NCBI RefSeq assembly: GCF_964340395.1
Contig: NC_135558.1
Span: 17,472,771-17,536,770, forward strand
Direction: 5' to 3'
From: Glandiceps talaboti
Taxonomy: Eukaryota > Hemichordata > Enteropneusta > Spengelidae
Length of the DNA stretch: 64,000 bases
Below are positions 42,766-56,151 of the stretch, piece after piece. The translations under genes were made by a program, and so were the position numbers. The notes under the pieces are model-generated. The model saw only the letters and a list, made by a program, of their open reading frames with translations. It was not told where the DNA came from and ran no database searches. Each line of letters begins with the position of its first letter. The first letter of the stretch is position 1.

Positions 42766-45700
42766 AGTACTTTTGTTTTACTTTTCTGATCAGTGAAAGT
42801 TTGCTGCGTCCCATTATCGATTTGAAAGGTAGAAAAATGTACAGTCATTGACAAGACTAGTTCTGCTGAACTATTTCCATGGTCCATATCAGATAACAAT
42901 TGTCTATTTCTTTTGTATTCATTTTGTACATTTGTATCATATGTTTTTTTGAAAGTGTAGCTTATTTTTGTTATCTGGTGAAATAAATTTGTACAAAACC
43001 TGTACAAAAAGGTATATCCAGTCTATTACATAACTAATTGTCTTAATTTATTTCTTTTGCAACTCATCAAGTTACAATATATTGCTCAAAAAAAGAATAT
43101 AAAAAAAAAACAATGAAATAAAATTCTGACTTATATACCCTATTTTTTGAAGTCGTGTTGGTCAGAAACAAACATGTGATGTGTGTTTTTTTCCCATTGT
43201 GAATAATTGTTCAGTAGTTACATGTAAGGTCAACAGGGTTTGTTAGATTTGTCTGTCTGCTAGTGTTAAGGATGTCATTGTTTGTTTTGTGTGAAATATG
43301 ACTCACTATTTTATAGAGGAAATCCTACCCTTTTTTCTTTCTTCTTTCTAGTTGTACTTCATAAATTTATAGTGCTGTGAATACAATGTAAATAATGTGA
43401 AGGGGTTTGTTTAGGGTCTATGGGCAAACCAACCACAAGTACATGTAACTACCATGTTTACATACGATTACGAGTTAAAAAGATGAACTGACAAATTTTT
43501 TGAAAAGAAACCATGTCGAATTATACATTTGGTTTTTTTTCTGTCTTAATAGTCGTTGTCCATTCAATGAATTCAGAGATGCGTAATGCGCTGATACATA
43601 CGGGTACAGTTCTTCAGAGCGCTCTGTTCGAAAAGAGTACGCGCACAGAGTGCAGACAACGGTAATAAGCGATTGTTTGGTGGTTCTCTTTCTTTCAATT
43701 TCAAATGTTGAATGACTGTGTATAAATTGTAAGATAGATTCTGATTGGCTACTTGTAAGTTTGAGATTTGGTACGGGAACGCCTGTGATGTTGTGTCAGA
43801 TGTACAAAAAAAAAATGTATGTAACAAGCACTCACAAAAAGAACAACGACAGTAAACGTAACAGCCAAAAATAAATCAAATTGAATTCAAACCAAAGCCC
43901 ACAGACAGGATATAAGGAAAGTAGGGGTGTTTCAGAACATTTCCTCTGTCCCAACTATTTTAAATATCAGCTATGTGTCTAGAACTACAGTCCTTGATGT
44001 CTATACTAGAGTCTACAAATGTAGAGACAAATATTTGTGGTATGTGTTGAAATTCAAATGGTATGCACAGCAGTGTTCTCCCCAGGAAATAATGAAGTAG
44101 GCACATGTTATTTACATAACAAAAGAATATGAAGATAATTATTCCCCAATATTCTTCTGAAGAAAATACGAGTGACCTAAGGGGTCCTTGTTGACTGGTT
44201 GTGACAAACTCTTACGAGTCTTAGGTCACAAGTATTTTCCCAGATGAATGAAGAAAAATATTGGGGAATAATATAATTATACCTCCTTACATAAGCATGA
44301 TTTATTAAAAATCAGGAAAGTGAGTGTCCACGAGTTGCAGAGTTTGTTTCCAGGTTCAGAAGAGAAGAAGAGAGATAGTAGCCTGAGTCCATTGGTAAAT
44401 TTGTTACTCTGTATAAGGTACCCTGTGTGGTGAGGGCAGAGCGACACAGCGTATCGCGGAGTCTATGAATTTACATACTTCAGTCATATCGCTTCAACCA
44501 TTCGTCTTTCACACCTGAATGTTAATCCTAATCTGACCCTTCAACAAACTCATACTTTGTTGTTGATTGATATTTCTTCATCTTATCTTTCTGTTTCCAT
44601 GGAAACTCTAGTGCAATGTCAGTGAATTGTCCAGCGCATCCTGATGCCCATCTTATAGAAGATTACCATGCAGGTGATATGATCTGTTCAGAGTGTGGAC
44701 TAGTAGTAGGAGACAGGTAATGCACAATGTTATTTCTACCTTTCAATGGTGCCTACTGTAAGGCTAGATGATGCATCATGCTTCTTTAAAAAAAAAGACC
44801 ACATATTTTTTTGTTCAAAATTATAAAAATGGAGTCTCCACCTACATTGTACACATAGTACATGTAATGGATAGTGGAATAATACACCAGAATGCCCTAA
44901 GCCAATTTGACACACTAACATGTACTGACGCACATAATTTCTAGTGACGCACCAAAATGTGGTGTTCCCCTATCTCTTACTATGTGGTGACCAGTGTGCC
45001 CTCTAACTTGTAAGCCAATTTGAGGTGCCACTGACGCACATGATTTCTTGTGACGCACCAAAAAAATGTGGTGTTCCTCTATCTCTTACTATGTGGTGAT
45101 TCGCAAGAAATCCCTGTTTTCCATATTTTGGCTCACAACAACAAAATTTGGCTATCTTATCATTAGAGAGGGCATACTGCACCACACATTAAATTTTTGT
45201 ATACATGTACATTGTATCTGTGGATGTCAAACTGGGTAGCACAGTTGATTATGTATCCATCTAGTATTCAGAGAGGCCTGTATCCACGTCCTAGGTCTAC
45301 ATATAGCCAATATTTCTCCTTCCTGACTACATTTGGCAACAAGGAAAAAAGCTGGCCAGGGCTGGGACTTAAACCCAGGACCCTCCAAACACCACATGCC
45401 ATGGATGAAGTACCAATTGTGCTACCCAGACGAATGGCCCTTGACCCTACGAGACATCACAAAAAAATTGTTGTGCATACATGGCACATCAAATTGGCTT
45501 AGAGGTAAATATCCAGCTACATGTATGTGTACTCCAAATCTCTTGGAAAATTGTTCCACAATGTGAAAGCTTTAGGCTTTTCCAAAATTTGCCCTGGTGG
45601 CACTCTCCTTCCTGTCTGTGTGTACCTTGGAGGTATACATGGTATAGGTTACTCAGTTAATCATAGAGCACTGCTGCTTTCCTCGATGTCTGAACAATAT

Positions 45701-48700
45701 GAAAAACATCCCTGATTGACACTTCTACAGAATAGCAAGGGACAATGCTCTTAAGAAACGGTACTATGAAGTACAAAATGTAATGATAACCCCACTTTGA
45801 GCAAGGGCGTTGTATTCTCAATTTCCTATTTGCAGTCTGGAATGGCTTATTGCTTTTACAAAACTAAAAATACAATCCCATTTGCCATGTATTTCATTAA
45901 ATTTACAACTGTACATTAAGTATGTTGTCATTTAAAATTTTAAAGCAAACACATTGTTGTTGCCTGTTTTAATTTGAGAGAGAATATTTGAAATTTCCAA
46001 TTACAAATACCAGCAAAAAAAATCGTCACTGTATGTATTTTTTGTTTGCATACCCTCACAAATAAAAGCCTTTGGAATATTATTTTGCATTTTTGAAATT
46101 TTGAAAACATGATTTATTTCAAGAGCTCAAAATTGAATATTGAAAGAGCTGGTACTAATAATTCATTTCATTTATTTATGATAATTTAAAAACAATATGT
46201 ATTAAGGTCTTTGAAAATTTAGTACTTTTCATAGACTCTTAATCCTCTCTCTATACTAAGGGAAATATTTGTCTGCACGTAAAAAACTACAAGTCAGGAA
46301 CACAGGATTAACTTGTTGCAGCTTATCTAGGCCAAATAAAAAAAGTTGTTTGGTTCCGGTTATCCGACCCCACCTAGCTTTTCACGCCAACCCTAACTTT
46401 TTTTACATATTTGAGAAAAAAATAAGAAAATCGTGAAAATTATGAAGTCTCGCAAGAAATAGTGGATGCTGGAACTGACATCAACTGAAAAAGACAATAT
46501 ACAACTGTTGTTCCAATCTGTAATGGCTGTACATCTGATGGGAAGAAACCAATAACACAGAGACCATATGGAAAACAACAGAAAAACATAACTACCTGAA
46601 CTATACACTCACATATGAAAAAAAAAAAGAAATAAAAATAAAATTAAAAAATCTACCTACCCCACCTACTTTTAAAATTGAATGTAATCGGAACCACACA
46701 ATTTTTTTTTACGCCTTAGCTGAAATAATTTTTGCACCAAAGTAACTTGGCATATGAATAACATCACTTTCACCAGTAAATTCTGGATAACTACAGGGAA
46801 TTATCAAATAAATCACCTGATAAGTATGAATTTAAAGTGATGTGGCTATATTGTAAGTACATGTATGCTGTAATACAGTGTAGCATATAGTCTAGTACCC
46901 ATACACACTACGATCAGCTTGATCATCATGATCTCCACCATATAGTCAAATAGTTTTCTTTAGCACGGCATTCCATTCTTGCCACCAACAGCATTGATAT
47001 ACAAAATGTAAACACTTTGCTGTTATCACATCCTCTCGTCTCTTATCTTCCCATCACTTACATTTTGTACTTTCAAACTGGATGTTGAGTTTGTAGCAAA
47101 CTGAACAAAGTAACCAATTACAACTGCCTGTCTGTGGGTAATGGATCACTACTGACATGCACTGTTCACCCTTTCCCCGCAGCAGGAGATTTAGCTAGAT
47201 TTTCAGTAGAATTTGTCCATTTGACTACACGTGGAGAGAGATCGAGAGATCGTAGACAAACGAAAATGACTACATGTATAGTAACGAGACTATAGCACAT
47301 CGATGTCACTGCTTGTAGACACAGATCATTGGCCCAATAGGTTAAATACAGTGTACACAATCATTGTTCCAAAAATTGTCTTTCCACTAAAAAATTTTGA
47401 CCAGCAAAATAAATATGTCAGAGTACGGTACCTATATCACATTTAATTTTTCAAGATAAATATTTAGCTAAAAATTCAATTAATTTACTGAAATGATTAT
47501 TACTCTCATGAGGTGTAATTTATAATATGGAATTAATCCTAAAAACTATAACAAATTAACACAGACGGAAATTACATATCAATTGGAAATCCATTAATAA
47601 TAAGTATATAGAGATAACACATCTGGGGTGTTTGTATTTATGTAGACAGGTTTTGACAGTTTTGTGTTTTTCACGGTCCATCAAAGTGTAAATTGTGAAA
47701 CAGCTTGTCCTTTCAAATGTCATTGACTACAGTCTAGACCGGTGATCCTTTCTTTCTTTATATAGCATTCTGGCAAAAATTGTTGAATTCTATATTTTAC
47801 AATGTCACCTGAAATATTGTGTCGCCTGGCATGATAGAAATCTTACAATGTACATGTAATATATTGCATCATCTGATTTTGAGAGCAATTTTACAATGTA
47901 CGTGTACACGGCTACACTACATCATCTGATGTCGTGACAAAAATCATTTGATGTACATTGGCATTTGCTATATTTCTTAATCTAGCTCTGTAAAAAAAGC
48001 CTTGACTAACATTTCAATATTTTCTATGTGTGATGTTTCGTTAACTTTGCACATCATTACAAAATCAGTGTTTGCTACCAACCTTGCCTCAGTTTCCCCA
48101 TTTTGACTTGTTTGTGTGTATTTTGTTTTTATCTCCCTGTACTGAGCTGCAGTGAACACCGTTTGATCAGCCAACTGAGGGTTATTGTCAGTCTGCTTAG
48201 TACAGCTATTGTTCACATTTGCATTGTTATAATATACCAAAAAAAATCATTTACAGAGTAACAGTCTGGAAAGATAATAATACAGTTTACCCCCAAAATA
48301 TAGCAATATTTACCAAGTCAGACAATGAAAGGTTACTGTAACAATGTCAGTAGGATTAAAGTGATGTCAGACAAGGTTCTTAGTGTCATTAGATCATGTC
48401 TAAGAACAAGCATTCAGGACAGGATATGACATTGTTTTCATGAAAAAAATGGCAACAGTAAGTCTAGTAGAATAGACTGTAATTAGGCCTAATAAAGATA
48501 ATTGTGTGGTTCCGATTACGCTCAATTTTAGAATAGGTGGGGTAGGCAGATTTTTTATTTTTTTATTTTTTTTTTCTGTGTCTAGTTCAGGTTTTCCATT
48601 GTTTTTCAAATGGTCTCTGTGTTGTTTATTTCTTCCTATCAAATGTACAGCTATTACAGATTGGAAAAACAGTTTGATTTTGTCTTTTTAAGTTGATGTC

Positions 48701-50861
48701 AGTTTCCACATCTATTTCTCATGAGGGTTCACAATTTTTGCGATTTCATTATTTTTTCTTGAATACGTTAAAAGAAGTTTAGGATCAGCAGTGAAAAGCT
48801 AGGTGGGTCGGGTAACCGGAACGATTATTTTGTTTAGGCCTTATTATACATTGTTAACTTCGTAAGGACCAGTGGATGATTGACAACATTCATACGCAAG
48901 AGTTTTGTTAGGTTCTATGATATGCACTGTAACTATCGACTACATGGAACCTACTACAGAATTTATGTCTGTTAGAGTTTCATGGATACATTCTGGCTTA
49001 GAATTCACCATAGTTCTGTCAAGTCCTGTGACGTCATGTATTACTGGATGGGGGGGGGGGGGGGGGGGGGGGGGCATTTAATTTGATACAAATATTTTCA
49101 AGATGAATTCATTTTTTCTGCAATTCACATATTCTATCAATAATGAAACTTTGGCTAATCAAGAGAATATTAAACCTTATTTGAAAATGTTGTCCTTGAT
49201 ATTTGATATGCAGAAAATTTTTCAATATTAAATTTGTTATTTTCAGGGTGATTGATGTTGGATCAGAATGGCGTACATTTAGTAATGACAAAGCACAGAA
49301 AGATCCATCTCGTGTTGGTGAAGCTGAGAATACACTACTGTCTGGTAGTAATTTATCTACTATAATCGGTAAACCTAGTGGTGCTGGGGGATATAATGAC
49401 GATGGCTCAGTCAAATACCACAATAAGAGAACTGTGAGTTATTATTTATTTATTTTGTTTTTATTTGATAAACATTAATATCAGTCTCAAAACTACAAGA
49501 CCATACAGGTGACTAACACCTATAAATATTTGTACACTCTCCATGGTAGTGTCTTTTGATAGAATATTCATGGAAAAATAAAGTAGTCATGACAACTCGT
49601 ATCATACCAGTGGTAAATTCTGTAAATATTATCAGTACTATACCTGCATCATCTGACATTTGAAGTCTGAAATTATTTTTACATTGTAGATTAAATCGAG
49701 CTGCTTCCTACAGCAGATTGTAATCAGAGAGTGAGTGCTATCTAATCTATGTACTGTAGAGAAAAAATTTTGTTCACTGTAAAAAAAAAATTATATAATT
49801 TGAGTCTTTTCCTGATTTTTTTTTTCCAGATGAATAGTTCAGATCGTGCATTGTTGACGGCTTTCAAAGAAATAGCACAGATGGCAGACAGAATTAATTT
49901 ACCTAAGACCATTGTGGTAGGTATATATATATATACATGTACATACTGGATTAACATACGTACATATTGTACATCATATGACCAGTGTGCCCTCTACAAT
50001 GATAGCTGAATTTTGATGTTGTGAGTCAAAATGTTAAAAAGTGATATTTCTTGTGAGTCATTATCACATAGTAAGAGATAGGAGAACACCAAATTTTGGT
50101 GCGTCACGAGAAATTGTGTGTGCATCAGTGGCACGTCAAATTGGCCTATAGGGCACACTGGTCACCACATAGTAAGAGATAGGGGAACACCAAATTTTGG
50201 TGCATCCCTAGAAATTATGTGTGTCGGTGGCACACCAAATTGAATAGGGCAGACTGCTTATGACCCCACAAGATGTATCTAACATAACAATATACTACTC
50301 TGGTAATGGAGGTGTCTGTTTACTGGGAGAGACACAGACTGAAACTTTTGTTGTTCGATGTGGTAGATTACATAAAGCTGGTGATAGCTGTGTTGCTGTT
50401 GTGAATCTAATCACCCTGTGATCAAGATAGAGTAAACGTTGGAAGTCCCCAAAAAATGTACCCTGCGAGATAATGAAAGTCATCTGAAACACCACCCTAC
50501 TGTGAGAACAATAAAACCAATATCTATTCAATAGTATACCACAGCTGTAATAGTTTTCAGTTTGTGTCTATCTTAGTAAATAAAGACCTCAATTACTGGT
50601 CTAAGAGTAGTACATTTCAGTTCCCATATGCCATGTCATTACAGGCGGGCACCATTGTGGGGGAAAAAAAAAACATTTTTGTAATCAGTAAGGCTTGCAT
50701 GATGATTTATCACTTTGCTTTGCACATGCTATTATAGAGAAATACATTCTTGAAACTTTCCTACTATATTTAGAAGAGATCATATGTAGTCATGGTCACA
50801 GGGGGGAGGGGGGGGGGCAGGAGTGGGGCTACTAGCTTGTCCTCAAGCAAAAAATAATATG

Positions 50862-50926
<65 letters not shown>

Positions 50927-53900
50927 ATGGAGTCACACATTACGTTTTTGACACAAAGATAGACATATTTCAACTCTAAACTAACAATAACAGAGACACA
51001 ATAAACACAGCAGGATCCTTTGCCCCAATCACATTGAACACTGATAAGCATTGATATTCTTTCACAGTGCAGTAAAAACAGGCTTCTAATGAAAACAGTA
51101 CACATGGACTTGATGATTTTAAATTGGCTGCAATTGTTTATTTTCTAACTGATAATCAACATTTCAACTTGACTACTTCTACATCCCCACTATGCACGGC
51201 ACCTATGTAATAATATCTTTTGCATTAGAAGTTGTCTGAGAGTGTGTATTAAATGTCATATTACATGAGTGAAACACCAAGTCCTACAATGTAAATCATT
51301 TTAGCTGTAACAAGGGCATATACACATCACTTTATTTTTCAACTTTGTTGAATTTATAGTTACTTTCTTAAGTGAACATTTCTGTTTTCTTGTGATAAAT
51401 TATTGTTTTTAAAATTGTCTAGACAAAAATTTAAAAGAAATTTAATACTCAGAAATAAAATATATTGGAACAAGTTAATAACGTCAGATAAAATGAGTTT
51501 ATCATTGTCAGGGATAATGTTTTCCAGATTCATAAATTGGAAATTAAATGAAATATTTTTAATAAAAAGAAACAGGATTTAAATTTAGCCATAAATACTG
51601 AATTCATTTATGAACCTAATAATACATACATACATGAAGTAATTATAAATCATTCTGAAAAAAATACAAATCACTTGTATGCTAGGGAGTCTTACATTAT
51701 TCTGTCTCCCAACCCTAACTCCCTAGCTTTGAAACAAATACATATATTACATTATTGCACATACTGACTAATATTCTAATTGTATTCTCGTAAACTGTAC
51801 ATTCATTCTTTTTTGTCTCCTCTACTTAATCTTTCCAGGACCGGACCAATACATTATTTAAACAGGTACATGAACAAAGAACATTGAGGGGTCGGAGTAA
51901 TGACGCCATTGCAGCAGCTTGTCTGTACATAGCTTGTAGACAGGAGGGTGTACCAAGAACATTCAAAGGTTTGTCAACATGTCTATGTGAAGTGTCTATG
52001 AAATCATCGTCACACTTTCTCTATGTTCACTATGTCCCAAATTAGTATAAGGAAGATATGTTTGTAAGATTTGATGTTTTTCATATTACTTGATCCTACA
52101 ATGAAATTCAAATGACCAGTGTGAAAGGAATAGACACAACTGTGATTTTCAAGATAAACTCAGTTGATAAGACCCGTGTATATAAATGATTCCACTCTTT
52201 GGGAAGTTCATTTGAAACATTCAATACCAAGTTTGATAACAGAAGATTGTAGAATAGATGTCTTGTGTTCAATCTCAGTCTAAGGGTTCAATCCATTGTA
52301 TTGCAAGATTGTCTATAAAAATAGTGTTTCTAGTAAAGTCAACTTCACTCAGTCTAGATATTGGCTTTCTTTTATGTTATGACCTCCTGTTATCAGATAC
52401 CACACTTGGCGTTGATTGTTTGAATTGAACTTTCCAAAGAGTGTAATTGTTTATATACAGGGGTCTTATCAATTGAGTTTATCTTGAAAATCACAGTTGT
52501 GTCTATTCCTTTCACGCAGGTCAATTGCATTTCAATGTAACAGTGTACACAAGAGTTTGCATACATGTATAACTATATTTTGATGAAAAAAAAAAAAAAA
52601 AAAAAAAACTGGATGATCTCATCAACACTCAACTCAAAGGGTTTCCAAGAACTAGCTGTTGCCCTGGTAACAGAGCATCATCATGTCAATGAGCTAAAAG
52701 TATATAGAACCCTCCAACTTTATCGTACGACATGTTATGATGTAGGTGATTTAAGTATCATGAATGATGGCTTCAACAAATAACACATGCTAAAAATAAC
52801 TCAGAAAATGAAATTGTTATCAAAACTTATGCTCCTGGGAAAAAGACTGGAATAATCCTGTGAGTGTTTTTACTTGCACAAAACCTGCAAGTTGCTATAA
52901 TGATGTGATTTGGTCTATACCAAATTCTGCTTCTATACAAGTTTTTACAAGAAAAATCTTTGTAGAGAGAACTTTTTGTATAATGGTACTGTGTGGAATA
53001 CTCTTAGATTTTCTGTGTTACGAATGAGAGAGACTGATGAATACATTGTTTTCATTCCAGAAATATGTGCAATATCTAGAGTTAGCAAGAAAGAAATAGG
53101 TAGATGTTTTAAAGAAATCCTGAAAGCTTTGGAGACCAGTGTAGATCTTATAACAACAGGAGATTTTATGGTGAGTTGTTGAACATTACATGTACGTGAA
53201 ACTACATAAGTATTGCATATGTACTAGAGATTACTTGTACCGGTGAGCACACATACTGCTGATATTTGCACTGCAGTGCAATACTGAAAACATTTAATAC
53301 CTGCATGGAAATGATATTCAAATGAGTGTCACGCAAATAGTGATGAGTACGCTATACTTACTCTCACATATCATTGGGTTCTGTGATTATTTGCATGTCC
53401 TTCAGCAATCTGGGACAGTGTTGGATAGATTTGATCGCACACACTCTGTATTAATGCAATTGCATTCAATAGTCAGTGTATGTATAAATTTACTAATAGA
53501 AATAACATCAAAACTTATGAGTGGAAATATGTATCAACTGTTAAAGTGTCCAGCTGGCAATCCCAACTACAAAGTGTGTGATCTACATTGTATGAGTCAA
53601 CTTGCACTTGTGGCTGCGGCTTATGAGAGACAACAATTCTCAAAGTTGTGAGATATTCTATCTCAGTTCATTGAGTGTGGTATTCTGTTATTATACGTTG
53701 GCAATACCCCATGTTATTGTGTAGTTTTTCCAACCCTACATGTGCTGTACTACTAGATTGCACAGCTTGTTGTTCTCATTCATGATGTCAGGTAAGCTGA
53801 TTGAGCCAGATTGCTAACCTCAAAGTTTATTTTCTTGTTTCAGTCACGTTTTTGTTCCAAGCTTGGTTTACCAACACATGTACAAAGGGCAGCCACACAC

Positions 53901-56106
53901 ATTGCCAGAAAAGCAGTTGAAATGGATCTTGTACCAGGGTAAGTGTTATGTCCACTTTCTAATTTTCTGGAGTTTTTTCCACTGAGTATCAATGCCTAAT
54001 TTGTGGAGTCACTGTGTTTTTGTAGTATAGTCACTGTGTATCTGGTTTTCTTTCCTGACTCATCACGCCATACACTGGTCAACCCGCTACCCAGACCAGG
54101 ACTTGAAGTTGATCATATTACAGCATAATCTGTAGAGTCACAATAGTCGAATAGTTAAAGGGTCTAACTTGTGACTGACATTTGTTCCTGATTGGCTGAA
54201 GCAGTACTTTTAAAGGTGGGACAATGGTAGAAAAAGGCCCCTAACTTTATGGGGATTATTGTCAAACTTGAAGTGAACAATGCAGCAATTCCTCTATGGA
54301 AATCCATGACAGCAATTGTATGTATGTATTGTTACAGAAAGTTTATATTTATACCATTGTTACAGAAAGTTGACATTTATACGTGATATATACAATTTTG
54401 GACAAAACATGATCAGACTATGGGCTTGTTCGTTACTCATACTGAAAAGACATTACTATTCATAACTCTTAATTATTCAAAATTAGGATGTCAAGGTGCT
54501 AACGACAACCACACCTGTGGCCAGCTCTGCATTTAACATTATTTGAACAAAATTGTAAAAGTCACAAAATATATTGTCATGGCTCTCCTCTATTCAACAG
54601 TCAACACACACAACTGTAGTTTATAACTATATTATGTATCAAGTAGTGTGATATGTTTAAAAGATTGTATATTGTAATACAAACCATACAGTCCTGGATT
54701 TATTTCTTGTGTTTTTTGTTCTACAGACGAAGTCCTATCTCCGTAGCAGCAGCTGCCATTTATCTGGCATCACAGGCTTCAGAAGAAAGGAGATCACAGA
54801 AAGGTAAATGTCGAACACTCGCATTTTAAATATGTACTAGTTGTTTTTCGTGTTTTGATCACCACAGTGTTACAATTTCAACACTGTCACTATCTGTACA
54901 GTCGTGATGATCGAATATTTTTTTTTTTATTGGTTCGTAATCTACTTGGTGTCAGCTGGATCACTTACTGCCATGTAAGCTGGATCAATTACACTGTATG
55001 TCCATGCCAGGGGTATAATTACACTGTATGTCCATGCCAGGGGTATAATTACACTGTATGTCCATGCCAGGGGTATAATTACACTGTATGTCCATGCCAG
55101 GGGTATAATTACACTGTATGTCCATGCCAGGGGTATAATTACACTGTATGTCCATGACAGGGGTATAATTACACTGTATGTCCATGCCAGGGGTATAATT
55201 ACACTGTATGTCCATGCCAGGGGTATAATTACACTGTATGTCTATGCCAGGGGTATAATTACACTGTATGTCCATGCCAGGGGTATAATTACACTGTATG
55301 TCCATGCCAGGGGTATAATTACACTGTATGTCTATGCCAGGGGTATAATTACACTGTATGTCCATGCCAGGGGTATAATTACACTGTATGTTCATGCCAG
55401 GGGTATAATTACACTGTATGTCCATGCCAGGGGTATAATTACACTGTATGTCCATGACAGGGGTATAATTACACTGTATGTCCATGCCAGGGGTATAATT
55501 ACACTGTATGTCTATGCCAGGGGTATAATTACACTGTATGTCCATGCCAGGGGTATAATTACACTGTATGTCCATGACAGGGGTATAATTACACTGTATG
55601 TCCATGCCAGGGGTATAATTACACTGTATGTCCATGCCAGGGGTATAATTACACTGTATGTCCATGCCAGGGGTATAATTACACTGTATGTCCATGCCAG
55701 GGGTATAATTACACTGTATGTCCATGCCAGGGGTATAATTACACTGTATGTCCATGCCAGGGGTATAATTACACTATGTCCATGCCAGGGGTATAATTAC
55801 ACTGTATGTCCATGCCAGGGGTATAATTACACTGTATGTCCATGCCAGGGGTATAATATTATTTATCATCACATGTTTTTTAAGTTTTGTATCATGGTCA
55901 TTTTTGTTTCATGATTATTTGTTAGTTTCTCTTGCTGTAAATTTGTATGCAAGTATATTATTGTCTAATTGTCTTCATTGAGGTCAAACTTGATTAGTTA
56001 TTTTGTCAACTATATTTGTTCTCATTTCCACGTCTGCTCACAGTATTTTGTTGTTCACTCAATTTTTTATAGTTTCAGTTGTATGATTTTTAATCTAGTG
56101 AAAATA

Positions 56107-56151
<45 letters not shown>

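Noticed and set aside
45330-45440. tRNA gene on the minus strand
   Set aside because: A- and B-box-like words are present but the stems do not pair and the spacing is wrong; better read as SINE remains.
47977-48240. 87-codon minus-strand ORF in GTF2B intron 2
   Set aside because: Composition is plausible but there is no motif, splice context or neighbour to support it.
53322-53651. 109-codon ORF between GTF2B exons 6 and 7
   Set aside because: Looks like unique intron sequence next to a dispersed repeat; no family resemblance, and GTF2B reads correctly without it.
54985-55755. 256-codon minus-strand ORF with a 10-residue repeat
   Set aside because: It is the translation of a 30-bp intronic minisatellite; it exists only because the period is a multiple of three.
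54991-55858. CRISPR-like regular array
   Set aside because: The units are contiguous 30-mers without spacers, in a eukaryotic intron. The same holds for the 50-bp array at 60299.
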